Source of the DNA: Mikania micrantha
Taxonomy: Eukaryota; Streptophyta; Magnoliopsida; Asterales; Asteraceae
Assembly: GCA_009363875.1 (NCBI GenBank)
Contig: CM018698.1
Coordinates: 57,569,067 to 57,633,066 of the forward strand
Direction: 5' to 3'
DNA: 64,000 nt
The notes below the pieces were generated by a model, which made no database searches, was not told where the DNA came from, and saw only the letters and a list, made by a program, of their open reading frames with translations. Shown here piece after piece: positions 12,991 through 25,191 of the stretch. The stretch's first letter is position 1. Each line of letters opens with the position of its first letter. The translations under genes and the position numbers were made by a program.

Positions 12991-15778
12991 TCATGTTTGA
13001 ATACCTGCTGCTACAATGGATCTATACCCACGCTTGCATATCAATCCTAACACTCTATAAAACTTAGATCGATATTCTTCTTCCTGTTCCATATACGCTG
13101 TATAATACGCGTTATACAATATCGAAAACGTACGTTTTGTGCACCCGTAATTAAACCGCTCCATCTCAACGAGTACTTGCTCCATTTCCTCTATCCGTTT
13201 ATGCGAGGCGAAGATCCACATTAAGTCATGGTACAGCGACCGGCAGATCCGCCACCCTGAATCACGAGCACGTGTTAAAAATTTTGCCAGCTTGTCCACT
13301 GCATTGTTCCGAGCATAAGTCGAGGAAATTATACGCATAATTTTCACTGTGTTAACACTTGTGTTATGCTCAAACGCCTCGTCAATTGACTCATCCATTT
13401 GGTCAACCAAACCCTCTTCTGCATAAAGTCTGATTAGTAGCACGTTTAACCACGGTCGGTACTCGTTTTCAGGGATTAATCTCGATAGTTCTTTGATTCG
13501 TTTAACTCGGTTGCTGCAAGGAAACTTGCAGTATGCACATATCATAGCTCTAACTAAAGTAATATGCTTTTCCCGAACATGAGGGCACACAATGTTATAA
13601 ATCTCTTCCATTTTCTCTAAATTACCTGAATGTGCATACCCGCGAAGCATTAGTAAGCGCGTATTAAGATTAGGGCGTACAGGTCCTGTTTCCATCATAT
13701 GATAAATATTCTCCATACTATCCCACATCCATGCAGTGAGATAACCTGCAATCAGATTGTTATATGTTGTTATATCAGGGGCAATATTGTAATCTTTCAT
13801 TTCTTGAAAAACTGCTTCCATTTGATCTACAAGTACTCTATGGCCGAAAATTGATATTAGCATGTTGAATGTAACTGATGTCAGGTTACAGTTAATATCT
13901 TGCTTTAAATCCTGATAAACTGAATGGCATTTTTCACTTAGGCCATTGCACATATAAGCACCCATAAGAGCATTGTAAATCGAGGTGTTTTTGATCCGTT
14001 TATTACCAGCTTCCATGAAAATTTCAACGGCCAGATCTACATCCTTTATTCTACCCGCGATTTTAATGCCTTTTGCGTATTCTTCTGATGACATAGGTCT
14101 CATTTGGTCTTTTTTTCTTCTCCAATTAAAAACCTATGACATGTATAACTATTTTAACATCAAGTTTTCAACATTTTGTATTATTTTGCCAAACATACAA
14201 TAAAAATGATTTTCAGCATAATAATCAAGAAGTCTTGTGAATAAAACCAAGCATTACCTACTCACCATCCATGCCAACAATATATAGTATATAAACAAAC
14301 AAACAAACTTACCCAGTATATTCCCACTTTCAGTAGGGTCTGGGTGGGAAGCATAGACACAAACCCTACCCCTATCCGAGTTGGGATAGAAAGGCTGCTC
14401 CAAAAGAGTCCCCGGCTCAAAGTTATCATTTGAAGTTGATCATCCCAACATTTTTAACGTTGTTTTCACAAAATAAGTAAAATAACGTTAAAATTAGTGC
14501 AATTTTACTTTGGTCCCTTGAGGACCCACACATATATACATTATATGCATGCACCGCAAATGGGGCGTAATATATAGTATATAATATAACATAATCAGCG
14601 GCTGCATACTAAACAATAAAATTGAAAACAATTTCTCTATAATGACCAAGGTCTTAGATCTTGGTTTTTAAAAGGCACAAGACGCAGAAGGCAAACTGAA
14701 AAGACCTCGGGGCTTCAGGCAGCACCTCAAGTGCTAATGGGCCATAATTGGTTAAAATTAGGGTTGATAGGAGGCTAATATGTAAAAAACAGCCAAACAG
14801 ATGAACAAATTATGAAAAGTTTACATCATAAATTGGTTAATATGCAAAATGTTAGGTGACACAACTTCTCATTATGAACAAAGCTTATTTAGTTGTACAT
14901 CAAACAATGCCTCATGTGTGTGATGCGTGTGCTCACTTTATAGATTTTGGGACCGAAAGGCATGGGAGTTTCATGCTTTTTTAAATCAATGTTAGCACGT
15001 GGATTTAAACTAATTACAATAAGTTTTGAGTATATGATTAGCAATTATAGCATCAAAATGCACATCAAACATCCAAATTAATTATAGCATCAAAATGCAC
15101 ATCAAACATCCAAATTAATTATAGCATCAAAATTATGCCTTGCTATTATACCAACCAACTTAAAAAACAATTTCCTATAGATTGACATGAATGTTGAAAG
15201 CGCTGTTATTGCAACATAAAGTGAGTGTTAATATTCAATTTCATCATGTGGTGTTAATAATCTAACTAGAACAATATTCCCATCAGGCATAGTCACATTA
15301 ATTATAATTTCCAGATAAACTGATGTAGAATAAATTTTAATAACTTGAACTAATTCATACACACTATGAAATAGAAAACAAAAAATATTTTTACCTTGAT
15401 AGCCAAATGAGGAGAAGATTCCAACAGTCTGAGAAGCTGAACAAAAGCAGCCCCATCAGAATACAGCTTGAATAAATTCCACCCCTCGACTTCCAACAAG
15501 TTTTCAAAAGAGTATTCATCGTTCACATTTTTCATTAATTTATCTTTAAATAAAGAAACTTTTTCAATCAATTCTTCTTTAGCTCGTACGTCAGCATAAG
15601 TCCATTTATCAGCAAACTGTCCATACAAATCTGAAATGGCTTTAGATGATGAAGATTGGGATACTTCGGTTGAAACCCAACGGGTGGTAGAGGGTATTGT
15701 TGTTCGATTTGCTGGGAATTTGGGCATAAATAATCCACGGGAGCTTCCTATATCATATATTCTAAACACCCTCTTCAT
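12991..15778 (-). CDS. pentatricopeptide repeat (PPR) protein, two exons
   Basis: Exons on the minus strand are 15778-15395 (384 nt) and 14133-12991 (1143 nt), joined in phase 0 by ATCAAG|gtaaaa and catag|GTTTTT, giving 508 residues. The second exon starts VFNWRRKK, completing HLAIK|VFNWRR, which fits PPR proteins of the Arabidopsis At2g30780 type as I know them. Helix-turn-helix PPR units are visible: TSIYNALMGAYMCNGLSEKC, TSVTFNMLISIFG, DITTYNNLIAGYL, and later more degenerate ones to RTFSILYNAYY. They are P-class style with no C-terminal E, DYW or SMR domain. The N-terminus is Arg-rich with Ser and Thr (MKRVFRIYD...RWVST), suggesting import into mitochondria. Such proteins bind organelle RNA. 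An in-frame Met at 15793 exists, but the sequence between it and 15778 resembles a donor (CAG|gtaaag), so the inner Met is preferred. Confidence 0.88.
14292..14420 (-). mobile_element. SINE-like retroposon in the PPR intron
   Basis: Read on the minus strand it ends CCAGACCC...GTGGGAATATACTGGGTAAG followed by a GTTTGTTTGTTTG tail. This 3' end resembles the TS/SolS group of plant SINEs from memory. The 5' part (gagccgggga, tatcccaactcgg) is present but its boundary is not clear. It lies within intron 1 of the PPR gene. Confidence 0.5.
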
Positions 15779-15793
15779 CTTTACCTGAATCAA

Positions 15794-16687
15794 TTAATGT
15801 AAACATAGTTGATAGTTTTTTTTAGTTTTTACGTGAGCGAGAACAAGAAGAATAGTGAGAAAGCTGAATCATTTAATTTCAAGAATATTGTTGCAAGATC
15901 AGAACCAGATGATAGGTAAAGACAAAATTTTATAATGACAGGGTTTTCTAGCCAAAGTTTTAATCCTATAAAGTATAATGCTTGTGGAATTCATGCACAT
16001 CACATGCCTGAAATTTTATGTATTTTTGCACAGATTATGCGTACCCAAGTTAAACTTATTCTTTAATATATCTTAGATTGTAACAAAATTGGCAATGTTG
16101 GTTAAACAAGTGGCAATGTTCATAGATTTTTTCATTATTTAAAGAATATAATATAGAAGCTAAGTGGTGCAAAATTTCCCATCATTCTCGCATATAAAAT
16201 GATCTATCCAAAAAAAGGTCAAAAACGGTTTAGACTGGAAATATGAAAAACAAGGGGGAAAAGGAACCACAACAGTTGAATGGAATGAATGTGATTTTGG
16301 CCCTAGTTATAACAATTCCACTTATCTTGATTGTGAAAATTGACATTTTAAGTATTAAAGCTTATAAACACGTCCAATGATACATTAAATTTTTGCATAT
16401 TGATTCCAAATCTATTAAAGAAACATGCAAAAACTTCATCTACTAACAAGTGACATGATAATTCTTTTACAGAGTAAGCCAATGCTAGATTTCTATTAAC
16501 AGACCAACAAAACACCATATCAATCAATCCTCCGTCTTTCTAATTAGATATTTTGTAATTGGAACCCTCATCCATGATCCTATTCAGACTTTTTGGTTCC
16601 ACTTAGATTCTTAATTTCTTCTTACTGAAAGTTAAGTCTTACAAAGTGAAAGCTTTATACAGACAGCCACATTTTATAAATCAGATT
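15794..16687. other. upstream region of the PPR gene, no feature seen
   Basis: AT-rich flank that should hold the PPR promoter. I see no unambiguous TATA element or repeat. Confidence 0.4.
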
Positions 16688-16695
16688 GTTGTGTT

Positions 16696-17443
16696 CATAG
16701 TTACCTAAATCGTGGTACGCTCCGGTACGGGTACACGGACCGGGTACGCAATTCGCTAGATTTAGTGTATTCGGTACGGAAGGGGGTAGGTTCATTTCGG
16801 TACGAACCGGTACGATGTACCATTTATAACCGATACGATTTAGCATTTATAACCGATACAACGTATCATTTAGATGAAGAAATTGGTGAGGAATTAGAGA
16901 TAGCATTGTTATATTTATGTCATTGATATAACTGGAGTTGTGATGTATTATTGTATTAGACAAATAATAATATAGTCTAGTACTTGAAGGGTGCAATGTG
17001 TATTTATGTATTCTATATGCAAATAAAAAAATCACAATCGTATTACCAAGTTTATCTTGGTGGCGTAACCAGTAACCCTAATTGCCGACAATCACTATTT
17101 CAGTCGTCATCTTCATAACAATTCCGATTATTTCAATTCTGATCGTTATTCATTGCCGATAACAATTCTGGTCTTCATCTTCATCCTAATTTATTATTCT
17201 TTTGGCTCACAATGGTTGGAATGACGTGTCGCCGTACCAATCGATTAACATGTCGAACAAATCCTTACCAAATCGGCGTACCGGAGCATTCTGATCGGAG
17301 TAATTTTCCGTCAAACCATTCCGACCCAAACCGTCGTACCAAACCGCCGTACCGGAGCATTTGCAATCGCCAACGAATTCCGATTTGGTACATCGCGATC
17401 CAAAACGGAATTCGCGTCAATCCTAGCGATTTCGGTAACTATG
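16696..17443. mobile_element. hAT-type element, 748 bp, with matching termini and duplication
   Basis: An exact 8-bp duplication GTTGTGTT flanks it (16688-16695 and 17444-17451). Terminal inverted repeats are CATAGTTACCTAAATCG and, inverted, CATAGTTACCGAAATCG. Internally it carries many ggtacg / cgtacc motifs in opposite orientations (cggtacgggtac, ccgtaccggagc). It has no transposase. The open frame at 17212-17457 is made of these repeats. Confidence 0.85.
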
Positions 17444-17488
17444 GTTGTGTTGCTTGATAACAATTAAACATACATAAAGGTTTAAAAG

Positions 17489-19558
17489 AGCGGAAACAAG
17501 CCTCGAGGCATTTTCTGTTAGACTCACGAGGCGTAAGCCTCAAGGCAGACTGAGGCGTAAACCTCGAAACATTATTAAAAATATAATCAAATTAATAGAT
17601 ACACCTTATAAAAAGTCACGATTTAATATAAAACAAACGTAATAAGTATCACAATTTATGCAAAAATACTTCAATAACATAATTTAATAATGTTATGAGA
17701 TTTAAAATAGGGGAAAACTCTTTTTCTACCGCAATCATTCTCGATGTTTTTATAAATCAGATTTAGTTCCTCATTTTCACCTTCATCTACCAAATTAACT
17801 TCAACGCCTTTTCTTTTCCTAGATAATGAACTGCAACTTCTTCCCCATTTGACCCACCAACTCCACTAATGTCATCTTCATCAAAGCTTGGGTTGACTAT
17901 CCACTCATCATTCGACAAAATCTCCTCAGAAACTATCGGATCCTCATTATGTCTTCCTTATAAGCTTCTTCTTTAATTTCTTAGTGTACATAATGCACAC
18001 CAACTTATTCATCTTATCGAATATGAAATCCAAGAGAATGGAAGCGTTTGAAGACTGGGAGAATGGAAGGTTGAAGCGTGCGTTTGAAGTCTGGGAGAAA
18101 AGTTGTGTTCTATTTAATTTGAGTTTGGGGTGGCTAGAGTGTTTTCTAACAAATAGGTCAAAATGGGTCCAAAATAAGTCAAAACACATTACTGGAAAAA
18201 AAAATAAAGCTTGTTTAGTGAGGCTTAAGCCTCAAAGCCTCGCCTCACCACCTCAGACAGACCGAGGCGTAGGTTACAGCTGCCGCCCATGAGGCTAAGC
18301 TTCTTAACAGGGCCGGTCCAACCGTTTTGGTGGCCCTAAGCAAAGCAAAAATATGAGGCCCTATAATTATTTTATGGTTAAAAAATAAACTCTCCTCCTT
18401 CACCCAGGCTTGGGACCGAGGACCGACAATACAAACTAAAAAGTTTATAGTTAACGGAGTTAAAATAATATTTTTATTATAACGTATACATGTGTTAACA
18501 AAACAAACAATAACCTACTAGAGTCCAATTAACAAATAACAAGCAATAATTTAATGTCAAAATTAACAAAACTCAAACTAAACAGTAAATTGTTAACTAC
18601 TAATGTCAAATTCTCAAATGTCAAATAACCTAATTAACAATTTCAATACTACCAATGTCGAATAACCCAATTAGGCAATTAATAAGCAAGCAATAACATA
18701 ACAAAACAGAAAAACTAACAATGCAGTTAACAATTACTAATCTAACAAAGCTCAAATTAACATAATTGTTAACTACCAATGTCAAATAGACAAACAACAA
18801 GTTTCCAATAACCCAATTAACAATGCCAAATACTACCAATAACCTAATTAACAATCACTAAACTACCAAAACCATACACAGAGGCCAAACACATTCGACT
18901 AGCATCAATATTCAATGATCAAATTAAAAAAAAACCAAACACAGAGGCCAGAGCTTTGGGCAGACAAAACCTAAATCAGAACAATACCTAACGTCCTGAG
19001 CTCTGAGGTGATGACTGGTAAGGCACTGAAGGAGTGAGGGCAACACACCAGTCACCAGAAGAGTGAGCGCCGGCACGAAGCAGTCCCGGCCGGCCGGCTA
19101 ATCGCCTAATTGAAATCAGTTAATCGATCTATACCTCTGTTAGTGACTGTAATCGGAATCTGCTTAGTCTCTGTAATCAGCCCAATCGGAAATCTGACGT
19201 TCACGATTCCCAGTCCTCATTTCCCTAGTTGCCCTCGCCACTTGACCTTCCTGCTTCTAGATCCTTGCCCTTCTTTTCACAGCTTTTTTTTTTTAATTTC
19301 TTCAGCCTCCTCCTCCATCATTTAATGTCACCCAAGAAGCATGTCGGTTGGGCCATTCGGCCCAGCAGAAAAGCAACGCAATATGCCAATATATACTAGA
19401 AATGGCCCAAAAACGTGTAACATATATAAAAAAAATTAAAAATTGGGGGCCCTATGCCCTAGCTTGGCCCACTAAGCTTAATGGGCCGGACCTGCTTCTT
19501 AAGCTTTTTTCCGGCACCTTAGCCAAGGCGTAAGCCTCAAGGCGAGACTCAGAAAGCT
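17489..19558. mobile_element. outer repeat element with GCCTCAAGGC-rich ends
   Basis: The left part (17500-17570) and the right part (18215-18295 and 19505-19555) carry cgaggcgtaagcctcaagg strings in opposite orientations. Possible target duplication TTTAAAAG (17481-17488) and TTTTAAAG (19559-19566). A separate hAT element is inserted in it at 18308-19494. Confidence 0.5.
18308..19494. mobile_element. hAT-type element nested in another repeat, 1187 bp
   Basis: An exact 8-bp duplication CTTCTTAA flanks it (18300-18307 and 19495-19502). The ends are CAGGGCCGGTCC and GGGCCGGACCTG, which begin and end in the CAGGG...CCTG style of hAT elements. The interior at 18480-18880 is a run of short degenerate direct repeats (actaccaatgtcaaat, cccaattaacaat). 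No transposase was found; the frames here are low-complexity. Confidence 0.75.
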
Positions 19559-19895
19559 TTTTAAAGCCGTAGACATAATTCAAAATTTCATTTTCATTTT
19601 GCATGTAGCATGATTTTGAAAATAGTGTTCCATTAGTGTATAAAGTGTTAATAAGAGGTCGGGAATACGTTACCTTATTAGACAAGTCAGAAACAGGTCG
19701 GAGACGAAGGAATTGAAACTCGTTAACTGAGATTCAAGCTTTGCAACCATTCAGCCTGGTAAATTGGAAGGTCGGGTCGTTTGTGTGACCATCGTAGCGT
19801 GTTTCGATTGAAGTTTAGGGTTAAATTAATTGATCAAAATCGTTATCAAATTCGTGAGTTGAGGTGAAGGGTGGAATGAATTACTAGGTCACAGC

Positions 19896-20976
19896 TAGGG
19901 CTGGCATAACAGGTCGCAAAAAACACTATAAGCCACGAACACGATAAGACACAAACACGAATAGCTTTGACACTAGCACGACAACCAATGGTGTCATTTT
20001 TTTTTCAAAACACGAGCACCAATGACCAACCTACTTAAAAACAGGTCACACGATAAGACCTGTTAAAGACACGATAAGACATGAATCATGCATCATCTGA
20101 AATACCCAAATAATCCAACACATATTTTGAACCAGACAAAATCATAGAACTTCTATTTGGAGTCATTGATATACTTTGAATCAAACCAAACAACTTAACA
20201 GATAAACTTTCAAAATTTGAATCGAACCTGAGTTGGAGTCGCCGATTGAAGAGTCAATGATTTGAATCAGACCAAATTGCTCTTTGGCGAGTTACGGTGT
20301 TCACTTTTCTGGTGCATTCTCACCGATTTGGTGTTCTCTCTCGATTAGGGATTAGGGTTGGAACTTGGACGGTGCACTCTCGCTAATTTGGTGCTCTCTG
20401 TCGATTAGGGATTTAGGGTTAGAACTTGAATGGTGCATCGCGTTGATTTGGTGCCGGTTTGATGCTCTTTGCTTTCAATCGATCGATATGTTGCTCCATT
20501 GCTCTCTGCCGACTCTGCGTGGATATGGAATGAGAGGACCGACGGTGAGGGAAGGATCGACGATTTGGCGGTGAGGTCGTGAGGAGAAGAGCGACGGCAG
20601 CGAATTAGGGAACCAGGGTGGAACCTGGAGGCTGTGAGAAACTGAGAATAAAGAAATCTTGAAATTGTGTTTTAGTCTGTGCCACATAAGGTTTATAACT
20701 TTTATTCATCTCTACAAAATAGGATTAATCTGGGTACGTGTTGTTGTATTCGTAAAGTTGCTTTGCACGCTGACTTAACATATACTATATTTAATTATTA
20801 AAAAAATATTAACAGATCTAAACATGTCTATAATAGGTTAGCATGTGTTTTAACCTGCTAAGACACGATTTATATCGTGTCTAAACGCGTCGACATGTTA
20901 AAGATACGAAACCTATTAATTTCGTGTTAACAACGTGTTAGTGTTAATAGATATTTGTCTAAAATTGTTAGCCATG
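19896..20976. mobile_element. hAT-like element, about 1.08 kb
   Basis: It starts TAGGGCTGGCATAAC and ends near TTGTTAGCCATG, with near-identical flanks GTCACAGC (19888-19895) and GTCACAAC (20977-20984). The subterminal acgaacacgataagacac motif recurs and is found inverted at the other end (aagacacgatttatatcgtgtc). It resembles the element in MUTE intron 2 (27278). Confidence 0.6.
20311..20461. repeat. 60-61 bp tandem repeat, about 2.5 copies
   Basis: Units begin at 20311, 20371 and 20432 with ggtgca(t/c)(t/c)... and contain gatttggtg..ctctctcgattaggg. It lies within the hAT-like element at 19896-20976. Confidence 0.75.
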
Positions 20977-20984
20977 GTCACAAC

Positions 20985-21919
20985 AGTAAGAACGTAGGGT
21001 CAAAAATGGGGAAGAATCAGCGGGTTGGGTCAATGGGCAAAATTCGGAAAATTTGTTTCGTGAGTGAGCTGGGGTTGTGTGCGGATTCCAACGAATTCGG
21101 TCGCCTTTTTTATTTTACTAATTTCCAACGTCATTTTATTATTACCTTATTTTATTCCTTTAACATTATACATGTATAGGCGTCGCATAGGTGTTTGCTT
21201 GTTTCTAGGAGGCATATGTACGTATTTTAAGCGTGTATAGTTGCCTATTGCTTGAGAGGTACCCGTCTATAAACACATGAGTGTGTAGGTTTCCACCAAC
21301 AAAACATATGGTTTTTCATACGAAGATTATGAAGTTGAATTTTAAATTATACGGTCATAGCGTATGGGCGCTAACGGCCGTAAAGAACAAGAGATGTTTT
21401 CTTATTCATTGGTTTAGAGACAAGCATCTCTATGCTTACACACACCAACACTTATTAAAATATGGATATTTTTTAGCATTTGAAAGTTAAATGAACAAAA
21501 TAATATCAAATGTCAAATGTAAACATTTTGGGTAAATTATTGTTTACCATCATATTTTTACTGTTTTCTTCATTTTTCAATTTTATAATTTAAGTAAATA
21601 TTATTTTTATTTAAATTTATCTTTTAATCTTATTTAACAATACAACTATTTTTTAATATTTTTTACTCATAAACAAGTATTTTATTATCTTTTTATCTCT
21701 TCTACACGCTTATAAAAAAAAATCACAAAGAATATATAGTGATCTTTATACTTAGAGTCCTATATCCATCAACTATAAATCTTAAAAATAGATAAAGGTA
21801 GTGATAAATATTCTTATGCATTATCTTTAAATTATATATATATAGATTTATATAAAGCTTATAGTGCGAGTGCTTTAGTTTTTTTTTTCCTCTCTTTTTG
21901 TGCATCTTTGGTGTGATTC
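20985..21919. other. intergenic, no gene seen
   Basis: Some short frames exist but none has recognisable character. The part from 21540 is strongly AT-rich. Confidence 0.45.
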
Positions 21920-21922
21920 TAA

Positions 21923-22230
21923 GGCCTTGTTTGAGATTCCATTTAAAACCAACTTATTAACTTATTAGCTTTTTAAAGAAGTCAATAAGTTAAAATAATG
22001 TTTGTTAATCTCAAAAGCGCTTTTCATTTTAACTTTTTGATTAGTCTTGAAAAGTTGTTTTCAAGAAGCTAAAAATTCTAGCTTTTGGAAATAGCTTTTA
22101 AATTTTTGACAAAAAGTCATAAGTTAATCCAAACACTTTTTTAAAAACTCCATTTCAAAAAGTTATAAGTTAATAAGCACTTTTGACAAAAAGTTCTTTT
22201 GAAGTTAAATAAGCAATCTCAAACAGGCCC
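21923..22230. mobile_element. Tourist-like (PIF/Harbinger) MITE, 308 bp
   Basis: Flanked by TAA on both sides (21920-21922 and 22231-22233). Terminal repeats are GGCCTTGTTTGAGATT and, inverted, GGGCCTGTTTGAGATT. The TAA duplication with GGCCTTGTTTG ends fits Tourist-type elements. The halves also pair internally (aaaagttg..., caaaaag...). A lone end of the same kind (aaggccttatttgaaatt) is at 25298. Confidence 0.8.
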
Positions 22231-23054
22231 TAAGTTTCAATGGTCTACTTTAATCATTTTAGTATGCTTATTACATTTGGAAAAATTACGACGTTTTCAT
22301 ACAGAGAGAACATATTTTTTTATGAAATTTAATAAAAACAATTACATGTAACTATGATTTATATAATTATTATTTATTTAGTTTGTATTTTATTATTTGA
22401 AAATCTATTATATATAATAAATAAAAATCTTTGGGAGACACATGGCACAATTCTAGGCCATCTAAAAGTTAGTTTCCCGCTTCTCTCTCCTCATTAATTA
22501 TCAATATTTATTATTTTGTTAGGAATTAAGAATAATGAATTTTAATATGTATAATAATTAATATATTATTAATAAATTGGATTTAAAATGAAATTAACTA
22601 TGTAGCTTTTAAATAAACTTATATTCTTTTTTAACAACTTTTATTTTGTTTTTCAAGTATCATCAAATTTAAATTATATTACTTAAAGAGTAAATTTTCA
22701 TTTGCGTCCCTATGGTTTGCTCACTTTTGTCATTTTAGTTCAAAAGTTTAAATTTCATTATTTTCGTCCTCATGCTTTCCATTTTATTGTCATTTTAATC
22801 CAAAAGTTTAAATTCAATTTATAAGTAAACATTACAAATGGCTATTTTTGTAAACTTTAAAATGCAATTAAAATTCAATTTATAAGTAAACATCTGTTCA
22901 CCCAATGGCTATTAAAATGCAATTTATAATTATACATCAATTTTTTTTAAACATATTTAGATGACTTTTTGTGTAAAACAAGAGTTTAATTAAACTATAC
23001 AATTTACATGTTTTTTTAGTTACATAACTTTTTGTTACGATATATATATATATA

Positions 23055-23482
23055 TAGGGGAAAGATCAAATAAAAAAGTATATTTTGCCTAAGAATGCTA
23101 AGAAGGATTTTTAAAATCTCCAAAACCGACCCAAACGAACTCCGATTGAACTCATTTTGATGGCATTGGAACCGTCTCATCGAACCCTACAATATTAGAT
23201 TTTAAGTTTTCGTTTTAACAACTAGATTTAGATTTTGTGCTTTAGGGCTTGGTTTTTAGCTTTTTAGTTGTATCTTTATGTTAAAGATTTGTTTTTAATG
23301 TTTTGGTTTAGTATTAGGGTTTATTGTTTACGATTTAAGGTTTGGGTTTTAAGGTTCGACAAGCCGGTTCCAATGATGTAAAAATTAATTCAATCGGGGT
23401 TTGTTTGAGTCGGTTTTCAAGTTTTTAAAATCCTTCTTAGCCTTCTTAGACAAAATAGACTTTTTAGGGGAACCTTCCTCTA
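23055..23482. mobile_element. foldback element 1, imperfect arms of about 120 bp
   Basis: The left arm (AGGGGAAAGATC...gcctaagaatgctaagaaggattttt...accgaccc) reappears inverted at the right (...gagtcggtttt...aaatccttcttagccttcttagac...AGGGGAACCTTCC). The centre is made of ttagggttt-like runs. It sits in TA-repeat sequence. Confidence 0.65.
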
Positions 23483-23491
23483 TATATATAT

Positions 23492-23938
23492 AGAGAATAG
23501 ATAATTTGAAAACCACTTCTTAGTGCGAAAACCGTGAAAACCATGTAAAAATCATGTAAAAAAAACGTTTTTTTTTTGAAATTTTTTTTACAGGTTTGTA
23601 ACACTATTGGGCACATTTATATAAAAAAAATCAAAAAAAGCGCCGACCAAATATTTTTAAAAAAAATATTTTATAAAACCATGTAAAACATACGTAACTC
23701 TTCATCAGGTCTGACGAAATTTTTTTACGTTTTGTTACGTATGTTTTACATGGTTTTATAAAATATTTTTTTAAAAATATTTGGTCGGCGCTTTTTTGAT
23801 TTTTTTTATAAAAATGTGCCCAATAGTGTTACAAACCTGTAAAAAAAATTTCAAAAAAAAAAACGTTTTTTTACATGATTTTTACATGGTTTTCACGGTT
23901 TTCGCACTAAGAAGTGGTTTTCAAATTATGTATTCCCT
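23492..23938. mobile_element. foldback element 2, nearly perfect 205-bp arms
   Basis: Bases 23492-23698 and 23734-23938 are inverted copies with only a few differences, separated by about 35 bases. Landmarks are TTTGAAAACCACTTCTTAG, GGTTTGTAACACTATTGGGC and AAGCGCCGACCAAATATTT in the left arm and their complements in the right. Transcribed from either side it would fold into a long double-stranded RNA. Confidence 0.8.
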
Positions 23939-24797
23939 ATATATATATATATAATATATATATATATATAATATTATTTTTTTCAACCCGTGTAATACAC
24001 TTGTCATCTTTTTATGCCACCTAAATTTTGTTTTTCCCGCTTCTCTCTCTTTATTAATTATTTAATTAGAAATAAAAATAATATATTATTAATTAATTGT
24101 ATAAAGATGAAATTATTTATGAAGCTTTTAAATATACATATATGTTTCTTTAACAACTTATTTGTAATTCTTCAGTGAATCATATTCAAATTATATTTAT
24201 AAAAATATTTGAAAATAAAGATTAATGATACTAATTGTTTTTATGACTGATTTTAAAATATTTGAAAATTTTAATGTGAATGAATGATTTGAATGATAAA
24301 AATATATTATGTTGAAATAATAAAAAGTAAGAACTTTGAAAAAAAAACAAAGTTATATGTATTAATATAAATTTTAAGTCAAGTTGATTTCAGTGTGCTA
24401 AAGAAGAATACACATACTTTAATTAAATTTAAGTTTATATTATATTTTATTCAATTTTTGTAAAAGTTGAGTTTAGTTAAATTATGCAATATACAGACTT
24501 TTTAGTCACATAAGTGTTTAATTACAGACATGTATATGTAATTTTTTTTTGCAACACGTGTAATACACGGGTTTCTAAACTAGTTTACAATAAATGAAAG
24601 TGTGTTCAATAAGCCATAGGGAACCTAACATGAATGAGATGTGAAATTGTGTATGAAACTTTTTTAAAGATATAGTAACTAAAAAAAGTTTAAAGTGTTT
24701 GTTTTATATGATATATAAAACAAATTTTTAAATGTATAATGGTCGGTGCTTACGGAAATAAATTCTTTTACTTTTTAGCAACACTTAATTTACTTGT

Positions 24798-25191
24798 GTT
24801 AGGGGTTGTTTGTTTACCTTTTAATGGAGCCATTCAGCATTTTTTTTAACAAGTTTTTCCACCATTGTCTACTATGAGACTATAACCTTCAACCTATTTT
24901 AGAGAGAAATACCTTAACACACCTTAGTACCATTGAGACAAATGTCCTTAGTCATTCAGCACTTAACCATTCAGCGCGTTTGGTTTGAAAAAAATAACCT
25001 CTTAATTATTCAGTTCAGCACTTAACCATTCAGCACCAATACCACACTTAACCATTCAACACCAATACCACACTTATCATTCAGCATTCATATGTGCAAC
25101 CAAATAGTTTTAATTGGTTCAAACCCTCTTAATCATTCAGACATCCTAACCATTCAGCACTTAATGATTCAGATCCAACCAAACAGCCTCT
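24798..25191. mobile_element. MITE-like repeat rich in CATTCAG
   Basis: The left end AGGGGTTGTTTGTTTACC and the inverted right end AGAGGCTGTTTGGTTGG are similar. Inside, cattcag occurs many times (cattcagcacttaacc, cattcagcaccaatacc). Target duplication not resolved. Confidence 0.55.

Larger units (their letters stand above)
22404..24583 (+). mobile_element. Helitron-type element, composite
   Basis: It begins TCTATTATATATAATAAA after an A and ends CTAG before a T, with the hairpin CGTGTAATACACG ending about 12 bases before the terminal CTAG: the TC...hairpin...CTRR form with A|T insertion. Near 23980-24000 a second internal CCCGTGTAATACAC is followed by sequence (tgccacc...cccgcttctctctc) that repeats the element's own left part (22440-22500), so two related copies seem joined. 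Two foldback elements are nested inside. No Rep/helicase coding sequence. Confidence 0.6.

Noticed and set aside
17212..17457. 81-codon plus-strand frame with many Arg and Asn
   Set aside because: It lies across the ggtacc-type repeats of the hAT element at 16696-17443 and runs past its end.
18630..18854. Hydrophobic minus-strand open frame of 74 codons
   Set aside because: It is a translation of degenerate (ccaattaacaat) repeats inside the hAT element at 18308-19494.
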